Assembly: GCF_012726295.1 (NCBI RefSeq)
Contig: NZ_JABAOB010000001.1
Location: forward strand, 248,001-312,000
Length of the DNA: 64,000 bases
From: Chitinophaga sp. Ak27
GTDB taxonomy: Bacteria; Bacteroidota; Bacteroidia; Chitinophagales; Chitinophagaceae
Direction: 5' to 3'
Shown: in pieces, positions 1 through 9,269 of the stretch
Position numbering within the stretch: position 1 is the stretch's first letter
How the letters are laid out: each line of letters starts with the position of its first letter
Notes under the pieces: generated by a model
Seen by the model: only the letters and a program-made list of their open reading frames with translations
Database searches by the model: none
What the model was told of the DNA's origin: nothing
Made by a program: the position numbers and the translations under genes

Positions 1-1676
1 GGTAATAAAAGATTTTGTCCTCCGTCCCAAAGGTTTTCCAGATACGCAATAGAAGAGGTACCGACCAAACCATTGTTACCCGGTCTAACATCGGTAAATT
101 GCGGATACCCCGTACGTTTCCACATTGCCCATGCCTCCTCAGGCTGCATTAAGAAATGTACCCAGGCTTGCGTATAAATACTTGGTAAACCTAAATAAGG
201 AATTGATGATGCAAATCCTCCGTCGGAGATACTGGCAGCATTAGGTACATTAGTATTTATAGCAATTTCCTTGTACTGGTCAAATGACGCCTGGACGCCC
301 AAACGATACCATTGCTCAGCAGTTTTGCCCATAACACTGCTGCTTCCTTTTGCTGCAATTTCAGCCATCATAAAACAGGTTTCGGCATAACTTACTTCGA
401 AGTATTTCATTTTGATAGTAGAACCGCTTACACTAGTTTCATCTGTGTGCATTAAACTTGTGCTAGACAAACTATTAAACCCTCCAAATCCTCCGTTTTT
501 AACAAATAAACGTGATTGTATGGCTGATAAAAATCCTAAATTTTGCGTAGCGGTACCTTGTAAAGCAAAAGTTTTATATCTATCGCCACCAGTAGATCCG
601 TAAGCTGTATTCTGGGCTGAAAATGGCGTAGGGTGTTTGCCCCAATAACGGACCTGGTTTTCTGGCAGCTGTAAAGCAGCCTGAGAGGTTGCATTACCTT
701 CATTCTGAACTTTTACATATTGGGTGCAATTCGTTCCAAAATCGTTTTGACGAACCATAAACCCCATACGCGGATCATTTGTTGCTTTCAAGTGTTCAAC
801 AAAGGGAAAAGATGCGTTGTAATTAAATAATATAACATTAATATCGTCTACATTATTACTCCAGTCCCTTGTAAAATTGATAACAAAGGAACCTGCATTG
901 GATGAAATAATATTACCTCCAAAAGCAGAGCTTACATCATTTATTACAGCCGTAAAGTTTGCAGCATCTCTTCTTTCAAAGCGTTGTGCAATCTTTATGC
1001 GCAAAGTATTAGCCAGTGCATACCACTTCGTATAATCTCCTCCGTAAAACAAATCCTGGTTTCCCAAAGCTATCTGACTTGTTGCATTATCTCTTAACAC
1101 TGTTGCTGCTGCTTTAAGCGTTGAATCGAAGGTTTTATACAATGTCCAGTTATAATCATATGCCGGCAAAGGATATTTCGATATATTAAATGCCTGATAA
1201 TACGGTAAAGCACCAAAAACATCAGCGACCTTCCATGCATAATAAGTATCCATGATCTGGCAGATAGCCCTTAGCCCCAAATATTTAGCTTTAGTAGCTG
1301 CATCATACAAATCTATCCTGTTTATTATGCGATGCATATCACGACCTATATTGTAATATTCCCCATAATAAGGAAGTCCGGGATTAGGTCCCTTGACGGC
1401 GGAAGGTTTCCAGTACTGTCCAATCAGACCGTCTGCGCTAACGCCTTCGGGTACGATGTACTGCATATATTTCATTGTAGTTCCGTACCTCTGGGATATC
1501 TGATCACGCGATCCATAGTTCAAATCTGTTGTAACGCCGGTAAACCAGAATTCAGGAGCTACATCAGCTATCAAATTGGGATCAGTATTAAGTTCAATCA
1601 TTTTTTTCTTACATGACTGGCTTAAGCCCATTAAAACCAGCAAGGAAAAAATCGTGTATTTTTTAATATTTTTCAT
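1..1676 (-). CDS. SusD/RagB-family outer-membrane lipoprotein, 3' end cut by window edge
   Basis: Surface lipoprotein expected to cap the neighbouring SusC channel and bind an incoming glycan or peptide. I read the frame by hand from ATG 1676 to the left edge: 558 codons without a stop, so the C-terminus lies outside. Family length suggests only a few dozen residues are missing. A lipoprotein signal is clear (lipobox SQSC, Cys22). Aromatic-rich helical segments such as YYGEYYNIGRDM and GNQDLFYGGDYTKWY fit the SusD-like fold of the RagB/SusD-like_2 type. It begins 18 bp after the susC stop, so the two are cotranscribed. The ligand cannot be read from sequence; the adjacent sialic acid locus makes a host-type glycan possible, which is inference only. 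Confidence 0.85.
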   Translation of the reverse strand, partial: MKNIKKYTIFSLLVLMGLSQSCKKKMIELNTDPNLIADVAPEFWFTGVTTDLNYGSRDQISQRYGTTMKYMQYIVPEGVSADGLIGQYWKPSAVKGPNPGLPYYGEYYNIGRDMHRIINRIDLYDAATKAKYLGLRAICQIMDTYYAWKVADVFGALPYYQAFNISKYPLPAYDYNWTLYKTFDSTLKAAATVLRDNATSQIALGNQDLFYGGDYTKWYALANTLRIKIAQRFERRDAANFTAVINDVSSAFGGNIISSNAGSFVINFTRDWSNNVDDINVILFNYNASFPFVEHLKATNDPRMGFMVRQNDFGTNCTQYVKVQNEGNATSQAALQLPENQVRYWGKHPTPFSAQNTAYGSTGGDRYKTFALQGTATQNLGFLSAIQSRLFVKNGGFGGFNSLSSTSLMHTDETSVSGSTIKMKYFEVSYAETCFMMAEIAAKGSSSVMGKTAEQWYRLGVQASFDQYKEIAINTNVPNAASISDGGFASSIPYLGLPSIYTQAWVHFLMQPEEAWAMWKRTGYPQFTDVRPGNNGLVGTSSIAYLENLWDGGQNLLL

Positions 1677-1694
1677 TTTCAAAAAATATTGAAA

Positions 1695-4600
1695 TTATAA
1701 ATTAATGTGTAAGGCAATAGCATAAGTACGAGAGAAAGGAACACCCCCTGAAATATATGGTCTGAACGGATCATTGCCTTGCAAAGAAGCAGGGTTCTGA
1801 CCTCCACTTAGGCTATTGTATAAATACCCGATATTTCTTACACTAAAATTGACGCTGGCTGCATTGAATACATTGTTTATCAATTTGGTCGGAATCTTAT
1901 ATCCGAGCGTAATTTCTCTAAGCATAACCCAGGAAAGTTGTGAAGCAGTACCATTGCTATTAATGTTAGTACCCCATCCAAAATTGGACACATAATATAC
2001 TGAAGCTTTTACAGGGTCAACCAATCCCTTTTCATAGGCCTCTCTGAAAGTCATTCCGCCTATATCTGCACCCGTTTTGGGGCTTTTTTGGCCTTGATCA
2101 AAAACTCCATCTATAATGACTCCGTCATACCGGTCTTTTCCGGTATAAGAATCTGTACGCTTAACACCGCCATGTGCCTGGTCGCGGTACTGTAAACTCT
2201 GTGCTGGTGTGCCCTGAGCCATTGCATAGTTTAAGGCTTCTGAATAAACATATCCGCCAAACCTGCCATCAACCTGGGCAAATAATGTAAAGTTTTTATA
2301 CCTTAAGTTGGTACTCACCCCTCCTGTTAAAGTGGGCTCTACCTTTCCTATTTTCACCTTGTCATCGGGAGACGCATAATTATAAAACAGGAGGTGCTGA
2401 CTGCCTGCTGAGTTGGAACTATCACCTACCGTAATAATTGGAAAATTAGTTTTGGGATCGATTTTTGTCGAAGATCCGACATCGGAAGTAAGCACCCCAA
2501 AATCACCTCCTTCATAAGCAAAAACATTTGCGCCGTCATAACCTCCACTCAGCTCCCATTGGGTTATTCCGTTGCCGAATTTTACAATTTTACTTTTATT
2601 ATGCCCCATGTTTATTGCAATATCCCAACTCAAATCCTTTTTTCTAATGGGAGAACCTGTCACTAATATTTCCCATCCCTTGTTTTGTATATTACCGGCA
2701 TTTAAAAAATAGGTTGAATAGCCTGTTTCCGGAACGCCTCCTAAACGAACTAACTGATCAATGGTATTTGTCTTGTACCATGCAAAATCAACGTTAATCA
2801 ATTCTTTCAATAAGCCGAAATTAGTACCAAATTCCCATGAACGTTGTACCTGTGGCTTTAAATTTAGATTGGGCAATGTTGATGCATTAGCCTGGTACGC
2901 AGTGCTGACAATTTGACCATTTTGATTGTAGGCTGCGCCAGAATTAAATCCCATACCCGTTTGATACGGGCCGGCTATTCCCGAATTACCTACGTATGCC
3001 AACGAGGCCCTTAATCTGGCAGAAGAAATCCATGCGGGTATTTCTTTCTGCAAATGAGAATATATGTTATATGATACGTTCGCTGAAGGATAGAAAACAC
3101 TGTAATTATTATTGCCCGGAACAGTGGCAGGATATGTTAGCGTACTTAACCAGTCATTTCTTCCTGTCAGTTCTAAATTTATAATGTCTTTATACGACAA
3201 ATTTAAAATGCCGCCCAAACCGGCAGTAAGCGTTGAAGGTCTATTAAAACCAACAGAAGAGTTGCCTCCGCTTACGCCACTTCCCGAATAGTTAACTGCC
3301 TGGGCAGGATTTAAACTATTGCTTAACAAGAAAACGTTAGGCACTTTCAGCCCTCCGTTAGTGCTCGCGCTCCAACTTTCTCCCCACATATTACCATAAA
3401 TCTCGTTCAGCAATCTGAAGTCCACTCCAAAATCATTAATTTTCTTATTAGCATGCGCGCTAAAAAGTAATGTATAAGTAGAGCTGTAACTTCCGTCAAC
3501 GGCATAATACCCTCCGGTATTGTTTGTGCCGTTTCCTTTATTCCTGGTTTCGGATGATATTTTATAAAGGCTAATATTACCCCTGGCAGATAAATCCAAC
3601 CAGGAAGTCACCTGCGCTTTTAATTGCATATAACTTAAAAGTGAATTCTCCCGCCTCATAGCGTCATTCTTGTCAAAATTCGAAAAGGCATTTATGACGG
3701 ATGATAAATTACTGTAGGCATGTACATAATCGGCAGTATTATCCGGTGCCCTGTACGTTTTGTACCATGCTGCAACATCCAGGTTCCTTGGTAAATAAAA
3801 GGTATTGAATGCAAGATTCTGCCCGCCTCCGTAATAATATCTTCCCTGAGATACCCAATTATCAAAAAAGGTATGAGCATAAGAAATTCCTATATCGGTT
3901 GAAAAAACTTTGTTTATCTGTCCGCGAATTTTTAAATCAAAAGCATTTCTTTTAAGATTGTTGTTGGGTAGAAGTCCCTTAGACTGATTATTGGAATAAG
4001 AAAAACGGAAATTTAATTTTTCACTTCCGCCTGTTAGCGCAATATTATTATTGACATATGCCCCATTCTGATAAAAGGTCTTCCAGTTATCAGGCACAGC
4101 TACATAAGGTACCAGCGAGTCGGGTTTATAAATTGCCGGGTGCATAGAACCGTCATAAGCTGGGCCAAAACTAAACATTGTCTTAGCCTGGGTCCCATCA
4201 GTGGCGAAAGCACCTTCCCTGGTAGCCCAGCTACCCTGTCCGTAAGAATTTTGATAAGCAATCGGCGATTTATAAATGGATTCAATTTGGGTAGTACTGT
4301 TAAATTCGACGCCCAACCCTTTTCCGGCCTTACCTGATTTGGTTGTAATTACAACAGCGCCATTAATACCTCTTGAACCATATATAGAGGTCGCGGCAGC
4401 GCCTTTCAGCACCGTGATAGATTCGTAGTCATCTGGATTCAAATTTTTTAACTGGGAGCCCAAATCCGCCCCATCGGCATCTGACAGGTTATTGGTAAGA
4501 ACTATCCCATCAACTACAAAAATGGGCTGGTTGGCATTATTTCCGGGACCTCCTATAACCTTAGCTCCCCGGATTTGTATGAATGGGGAGCTTTGTATGC

Positions 4601-5402
4601 CCGAAGCCGTTTGTACATTGATATTTACGCCGGCTACCTTACCTTGCAAAGCTGTGATGGGGTTAACAGTATTGGTACGGGTAAGTTCTTCACCTTTTAC
4701 AGTAGTGATTGCATACCCCAACGTCTTATCATTTTTAACAATACCCAGGGCGGTAACCACCACCTCTCCCAGTCCACTGGTAGAAGCCTGCAGCACAATA
4801 TTGATCCGGGTATTATCTCCTACTTTTATTTCCTGTTTCTGAAAACCTACAAAGGTGATTTCCAATACATCGCCGGGGTTGGCATGCAGCGTATATTCAC
4901 CATTTATATTGGTAACGGTTCCCTTGTTAGTACCTTTTATTTTAATAGATACCCCTGCCAGCGGACGTTTGTCTGTATCGGTAATTACCCCGCTTATATC
5001 GACTACTGCCAGAGCTTCGTTCTGCGAGGCAAACGCATTTTCTTCTTTTTGTTTTACCACCACGGTGCTGCCCACAATAGTAAAGGTCAACGGCTGGTTT
5101 TTAAAACAAATGTTGAGTGCTGTTTCCAGCGATGCGTCTTTTACCGATATGGTAACAGCATCGGCCTGAAGAATCCACGATTCATCAAAGAAAAAGGAGT
5201 AACCGGTTTGTTTCTTGATAGCACGGAACACCTTTCCCAGCGGTGCATTCTTTTCTAAGAGTGTCACCCTCTGCGAGTAGCTTTTTGCACTGATCTGCAG
5301 AAAGGCGGCCATCAACAAAATGGCAGTTAACTTCATAACCAGGAATGTTTTGGGAAGTACACGACGGCTAAAATACCAGACGGCACATAGATTTTTTTTC
5401 AT
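1695..5402 (-). CDS. SusC/RagA-family TonB-dependent transporter with N-terminal STN signalling domain
   Basis: Outer-membrane nutrient importer, 1235 residues. Order of domains: a long N-terminus with signal sequence (hydrophobic stretch about 24-40), an STN secretin/TonB short domain (about 50-110, containing FRAIKKQTGYSFFFDESW), a carboxypeptidase-like regulatory domain (about 135-215), a plug (about 225-355, with IQIRGAK and the SusC signature ITVLKGAAATSIYGSRG), then the beta-barrel. The STN domain marks transporters that signal to a FecR-like anti-sigma factor, and exactly such a pair (fecR, ECF sigma) lies immediately upstream. An in-frame ATG at codon 23 (MKLTAILL) is an alternative start, but the long N-terminus is common in Chitinophaga SusC proteins. 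The substrate is unknown. Confidence 0.93.
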   Translation of the reverse strand: MKKNLCAVWYFSRRVLPKTFLVMKLTAILLMAAFLQISAKSYSQRVTLLEKNAPLGKVFRAIKKQTGYSFFFDESWILQADAVTISVKDASLETALNICFKNQPLTFTIVGSTVVVKQKEENAFASQNEALAVVDISGVITDTDKRPLAGVSIKIKGTNKGTVTNINGEYTLHANPGDVLEITFVGFQKQEIKVGDNTRINIVLQASTSGLGEVVVTALGIVKNDKTLGYAITTVKGEELTRTNTVNPITALQGKVAGVNINVQTASGIQSSPFIQIRGAKVIGGPGNNANQPIFVVDGIVLTNNLSDADGADLGSQLKNLNPDDYESITVLKGAAATSIYGSRGINGAVVITTKSGKAGKGLGVEFNSTTQIESIYKSPIAYQNSYGQGSWATREGAFATDGTQAKTMFSFGPAYDGSMHPAIYKPDSLVPYVAVPDNWKTFYQNGAYVNNNIALTGGSEKLNFRFSYSNNQSKGLLPNNNLKRNAFDLKIRGQINKVFSTDIGISYAHTFFDNWVSQGRYYYGGGQNLAFNTFYLPRNLDVAAWYKTYRAPDNTADYVHAYSNLSSVINAFSNFDKNDAMRRENSLLSYMQLKAQVTSWLDLSARGNISLYKISSETRNKGNGTNNTGGYYAVDGSYSSTYTLLFSAHANKKINDFGVDFRLLNEIYGNMWGESWSASTNGGLKVPNVFLLSNSLNPAQAVNYSGSGVSGGNSSVGFNRPSTLTAGLGGILNLSYKDIINLELTGRNDWLSTLTYPATVPGNNNYSVFYPSANVSYNIYSHLQKEIPAWISSARLRASLAYVGNSGIAGPYQTGMGFNSGAAYNQNGQIVSTAYQANASTLPNLNLKPQVQRSWEFGTNFGLLKELINVDFAWYKTNTIDQLVRLGGVPETGYSTYFLNAGNIQNKGWEILVTGSPIRKKDLSWDIAINMGHNKSKIVKFGNGITQWELSGGYDGANVFAYEGGDFGVLTSDVGSSTKIDPKTNFPIITVGDSSNSAGSQHLLFYNYASPDDKVKIGKVEPTLTGGVSTNLRYKNFTLFAQVDGRFGGYVYSEALNYAMAQGTPAQSLQYRDQAHGGVKRTDSYTGKDRYDGVIIDGVFDQGQKSPKTGADIGGMTFREAYEKGLVDPVKASVYYVSNFGWGTNINSNGTASQLSWVMLREITLGYKIPTKLINNVFNAASVNFSVRNIGYLYNSLSGGQNPASLQGNDPFRPYISGGVPFSRTYAIALHINL

Positions 5403-5481
5403 ACTTTAGTGATGGTTTTGGTTGATCAATTGGCAATTCGTTCCAACAAATTGTTATGACTAGATATACCAGAACTATTCG

Positions 5482-5507
5482 CCGCCCTGACTCTCACCTC
5501 AGGGCGG
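5482..5507. other. 9-bp perfect hairpin between fecR and susC
   Basis: Arms CCGCCCTGA and TCAGGGCGG with an 8-nt loop start 7 bp beyond the fecR stop. A TTTTT run follows the stem only on the plus strand, so as a rho-independent terminator it would act on antisense transcription. In the sense (minus) transcript it is a strong stem without a U-tract, suited to mRNA stabilisation or a change in expression between fecR and susC. Function is inferred. Confidence 0.5.
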
Positions 5508-5513
5508 TTTTTA

Positions 5514-6698
5514 TTATGGTAATACAATAATCCTTTTTTCCTCTATCTTAAAATGTACTTTGCTTTCTTCCAGTATCCGCAATACCTGCGATACATTGGA
5601 ATAACGGGATATTTCACCACCAAAACGGCGATCAGGTATTTTACCGGAGTATAGAATATCTACATCATACCAACGGGATATTTGCCGCATAACGCTGGGC
5701 AGGTCGGCCTGGTTAAAGGAGAAATAACCATTCTTCCAGGCTATTTCCCCGTCGATGTCTATGTTTTTAAATAATACAAACTGGTTGACTTTATCCAGCT
5801 GAACCTGCTGCCCTGGCTGCAGCAGCTGTTTTGCATTGCCTTTGGTCACCATCACACTGCCTTCGAGCAATGTAGTCTTAATGGTGCTTTCATCCACATA
5901 TGCGTTTATATTAAAGTGGGTGCCAAGTACCTGTACTTCCATTCCACGTACAGATACAACAAAAGGAACTTTCTTTCCATTACGTACCATAGGAGCTACT
6001 TCAAAGTAGGCCTCTCCAGTAATTTCCACCCTTCTTTCTTCATCGTTAAAAGCTGCAGGGAAACGAACAGACGAAGCAGCATTTAACCAAACACTGCTTC
6101 CATCAGCCAGTAACAGCTGGAACTGCTTGCTCTTTGGGGTTATCACCGTATTGTATAAGAGTTGTTCACTATTCTTTCCGTTGGTGCTATAAGTAATTCT
6201 TCCCTGGCGATTCATCACTTTTGCTTTACCCTGCATAGCCAGCAAGCCATTGCCGGCACTATCCAGCGCAATTTGTTGGCCGTTTGCCAATACCAGGATG
6301 CCGCCTGTTGTACCAGGTGCTATATCTTTTCGCGCGCTCACAGACGCGACTGTTGACACGGGTGTTTTTCTAAAACCAACCCAATACCAACCCATTCCCA
6401 GCAGTAGCGCAACAGTAGCTGCCACTGCCCAGCGCCATACACTGCGACGATTATGTTGCCGCTGTATCCGTGGCGTCTCTTCCATTATAATCCGGAATCT
6501 GTCGTCCCAGTCCTGATCACCAGGGTCAACTGCAAGAGTCGCCTTCTCCCACTGTTCTCTTAATACAGTGGTGAGCATCTCCATATCTTCCTCCTCTCCT
6601 GCTTTTCGTAACAGTAGCTGCAATTCTTCTTTCGAAATTTTATTCTCCAGATACTGCGTTATCAGGTATTTCCATGACGTGGCATCCTGCTTGTCCAT
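5514..6698 (-). CDS. FecR-family anti-sigma factor
   Basis: Inner-membrane anti-sigma/sigma-regulator that relays the state of the STN-bearing SusC to the ECF sigma factor. About 394 residues: a cytoplasmic N-terminal sigma-binding region (MDKQDATSWKYLITQYLE), one transmembrane helix (WRWAVAATVALLLGMGWYW), a periplasmic FecR domain (LLADGSSVWLNAASSVRFP, VEITGEAYFEVAP) and a C-terminal DUF4974/STN-like domain (YFSFNQADLPSVMRQISRWY). I chose ATG 6698 rather than an upstream start at 6746, because the extra 16 residues do not look like family sequence and AGGAGG lies just upstream of 6698. It sits between the sigma gene and susC in one transcription unit. Confidence 0.92.
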   Translation of the reverse strand: MDKQDATSWKYLITQYLENKISKEELQLLLRKAGEEEDMEMLTTVLREQWEKATLAVDPGDQDWDDRFRIIMEETPRIQRQHNRRSVWRWAVAATVALLLGMGWYWVGFRKTPVSTVASVSARKDIAPGTTGGILVLANGQQIALDSAGNGLLAMQGKAKVMNRQGRITYSTNGKNSEQLLYNTVITPKSKQFQLLLADGSSVWLNAASSVRFPAAFNDEERRVEITGEAYFEVAPMVRNGKKVPFVVSVRGMEVQVLGTHFNINAYVDESTIKTTLLEGSVMVTKGNAKQLLQPGQQVQLDKVNQFVLFKNIDIDGEIAWKNGYFSFNQADLPSVMRQISRWYDVDILYSGKIPDRRFGGEISRYSNVSQVLRILEESKVHFKIEEKRIIVLP

Positions 6699-6770
6699 AG
6701 TAATAAAAGCTGCCTCCTGCAAGTAAGACGAGAAAAAAAACAGCAATAACTAGTGGAGGATAATTTTTTT

Positions 6771-7358
6771 TTAAAATTTCCCAATTAAGAGGATAACAAT
6801 GGCCAGATCTATCTCCTTTACCAGATAATTCCGTATAAAACGCTGTGCCAATACGATGTGGTTGTTCACGGTAGCAGGGGAAATCTGTAACTGCCGGGCT
6901 ATTTCGTCATGAGATAAATCCTGCTCACGGCTTAAGGTATATACTTTTTTACACTGAGGAGATAAAAGAGAGATAGCCTTACGTACTTTTTCTTCATATT
7001 CGTGGGTAATCAGCGCCGCATCCGCCGTGTCGGCGCCCGCCAGCTCAATAGCTTCGCATAACAACTCTTGTAAACGAGGATCCCTGGCCGCAGAACGGAG
7101 AAAGTCGATACTTTTATTATGTGCAATACGAAATAGAAATGCATCGAAATGTTGTACCTGTGCAATGAGCTCCCTACCAGTCCATATCTTCATAAATACG
7201 TCCAGTACCAGCTCCTCCGCGACCTGGTCCGATTTAACAAAGCGGGAAATATAATGGAATAACCGCCCCCGGTACTTATCAAACAAATCTTTAAATGCTT
7301 TTTCATTACCTGCAGCAACTTCCTGCAGATCAACCGGCTGATAATGTGCTTCTTCCAC
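6771..7358 (-). CDS. ECF RNA polymerase sigma-70 factor (FecI-like, Bacteroidota type)
   Basis: Extracytoplasmic-function sigma factor of 195 residues, GTG start. Region 2 is visible as AFKDLFDKYRGRLFHYISRF...ELVLDVFMKIW, and region 4 as LSPQCKKVYTLSREQDLSHDEIARQL with the helix-turn-helix ISPATVNNHIV. Followed at once by fecR and susC/susD, the standard arrangement in which a ligand-loaded SusC releases the sigma factor to transcribe its own susCD operon. No other target can be named from the window. Confidence 0.93.
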   Translation of the reverse strand: MEEAHYQPVDLQEVAAGNEKAFKDLFDKYRGRLFHYISRFVKSDQVAEELVLDVFMKIWTGRELIAQVQHFDAFLFRIAHNKSIDFLRSAARDPRLQELLCEAIELAGADTADAALITHEYEEKVRKAISLLSPQCKKVYTLSREQDLSHDEIARQLQISPATVNNHIVLAQRFIRNYLVKEIDLAIVILLIGKF

Positions 7359-7751
7359 TTCAAAAGGAAATTTAGATAAGACGAAAAGTGAACATTGTCT
7401 ATTACGTAATAAAAATGCTAATTATGTACATTATTGGTTGATATTCACCGCTAATATTAATGATTGAGTGTAATATAATAACAATAGATCAGAGACAATT
7501 TCTATCTGTTAACCAAACGTAAAATAAAAAAGCTGATTTACCAAATCTTTGCAGTGCAGTCGTTTGCAATGAAGAAACGGCAAGCAGAAGGTGTACAATT
7601 TTTCTGAATTTGTATACCGGTATATCTCCATACGTTTATTGAAGAAATAATAGTTAATTAAAAGAGCAAAAATAACTCCAAAGGGATTAAGCATTCCAGT
7701 GGTTTAATGTTTTTGGGTGTATAGCAAACAAGGAGTATATGAATACTTGCC
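7359..7751. other. Intergenic region, no gene seen
   Basis: This stretch holds the upstream region of the sigma gene and the 3' end of the sialic acid operon. It is AT-rich and contains only short unconvincing frames. I found no clear Bacteroidota -33/-7 pair for the sigma gene and no hairpin-plus-T-run terminator for the operon ending at 7752. Confidence 0.5.
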
Positions 7752-9269
7752 TTACTGAACTGGCAAGGCAAACGTAGACGCCGGCAACCCCACGCCATTG
7801 CATAAGTTAGCATCTGTGTAAGGCGACCAGCCATATTGCAGTATCTGTACCTTACCATTAACTCCTATCACAACGGTGTTCCCCCGTATGATCGCCGGCA
7901 CAGGGCCGCCATTATCCAACGAGAAACCGCGCAAAGGCTTCCCGTCTGCCGTCTTGAGCTTTCCTTCCACATCACTGAAGGTTACCACAACCTTTTGTCG
8001 CCGCAACACGGCTTTTACCGGTTTTGGACCGGTTGACGCTACCTGCTGATGATAGGTATCTTTCAGCGCCACCAATGCCAACCGCTCCCCAACCGTTCTT
8101 TTATCCCGGGGATGCACGTTGGTACGGTCTCCCACATCGCTGGTTACGGCCATTCCTGTATGCGGGAGACTATCCGTCAAACGGCGTTGGCTATCGCGGA
8201 AGACAGGCCAGTATTCTGAATGATATCCGCTCTCTGTGCTGATGGAAGATAGTTGGCAATAGTAAAATGGTAATGCTGGCTGATGCCATTGCCGCCGCCA
8301 ATCAGTCACCAGCACTTTGAATAGCGCCTCGTGCTGAGTCACACGGTCAGCACTAAGCGCATTACTTTCCCCCTGATACCAGATCACGCCCTTTATCGCG
8401 AAATCAGTTAGTGGCGCTATCGCAGCCTGATACAAAAAGCCCGGCTTAAAAGGATGTTGATATCCCAAACTGTCTTTGGGCAATACGACTCCTTGTTTTA
8501 ACAGGCTGTCCAGGTTTTCATGCCCACGCTGAATACACCAGGGCTCTAAAACAAGATTATTCCACCAATCGCTGTCAAATATTTTTTGCAACGCCGTATC
8601 GCCTTGTACGGATGCTGGTCTCACCCAGGCTTCAGTGGGAGAACCGCCGACGGCTACATGTATCAACCCGACCGGCACTTTCAGTTGCTGCACCAGGGCT
8701 TTCCCAAAATAAAAGGCCACGGCGGAAAAACCCATTGCAGCATCCTTGTCACTGACCTTCCATTGTCCATTGTAATAATTCTCCGGATACAATGCGGCTA
8801 TATCCTTCAGTTGATAGGAGCTATTATAGGTCGAGGTTTGTTTCACTTCATTGAGCAACCGCAACATAGGTATACCAGCTTGTTGCAAGGCCTCCGCGGC
8901 ATTTTGATCGCTCTTCAACATAAATTCCATGTTAGACTGTCCGGCGCAAACCCAGATATCTCCTATTAGTATGTCATGTAACACCAACCGGCAGGTATCC
9001 ATTCTCACAATCAATTGTTGGCCGGCGGCATTTGCTGGTGCCGGGGGCAAATATGCCTGCCATCTTCCTCTGGCATCCACTTGTGTGCTGACTTCCTTAC
9101 TGCCGAAATACAAGACGATTGCTCTCCCCGGCGTGCCGGTCCCGGAAAAACGAATAGGCATCTCCCGCTGTAAGACCATGCCGGAACCAAAAAATCTATC
9201 CAGCTGTAACTGGGCGCTGGCTCCCAATGATACTGCCAGCAAACCGATCGTTATAAAAAACTTATTCAT
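7752..9269 (-). CDS. Sialate O-acetylesterase (SGNH/SASA family)
   Basis: Secreted or periplasmic esterase that removes O-acetyl groups from sialic acids so that sialidase and lyase can act. 505 residues with signal peptide (MNKFFITIGLLAVSLGASAQ). SGNH-type blocks are visible: the serine block VCAGQSNMEF (about 110), VIWYQGESNA (about 295) and the C-terminal catalytic His block TNVHPRDKRTVGERL (about 400). It is the last gene of the minus-strand sialic acid operon, beginning within the 3' end of the broken hexosaminidase (8 bp overlap). Similar enzymes also act on acetylated xylan or mannan; the neighbours strongly favour sialate. Confidence 0.9.
   Translation of the reverse strand: MNKFFITIGLLAVSLGASAQLQLDRFFGSGMVLQREMPIRFSGTGTPGRAIVLYFGSKEVSTQVDARGRWQAYLPPAPANAAGQQLIVRMDTCRLVLHDILIGDIWVCAGQSNMEFMLKSDQNAAEALQQAGIPMLRLLNEVKQTSTYNSSYQLKDIAALYPENYYNGQWKVSDKDAAMGFSAVAFYFGKALVQQLKVPVGLIHVAVGGSPTEAWVRPASVQGDTALQKIFDSDWWNNLVLEPWCIQRGHENLDSLLKQGVVLPKDSLGYQHPFKPGFLYQAAIAPLTDFAIKGVIWYQGESNALSADRVTQHEALFKVLVTDWRRQWHQPALPFYYCQLSSISTESGYHSEYWPVFRDSQRRLTDSLPHTGMAVTSDVGDRTNVHPRDKRTVGERLALVALKDTYHQQVASTGPKPVKAVLRRQKVVVTFSDVEGKLKTADGKPLRGFSLDNGGPVPAIIRGNTVVIGVNGKVQILQYGWSPYTDANLCNGVGLPASTFALPVQ

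Noticed and set aside
4575..5258. 227-codon plus-strand frame
   Set aside because: It lies wholly antisense to the susC STN/plug region, which has strong family motifs; composition and lack of motifs mark it as a shadow.
7509..7694. 61-codon minus-strand frame in the gap before the esterase operon end
   Set aside because: AT-driven composition, no family resemblance and no start context; treated as chance.
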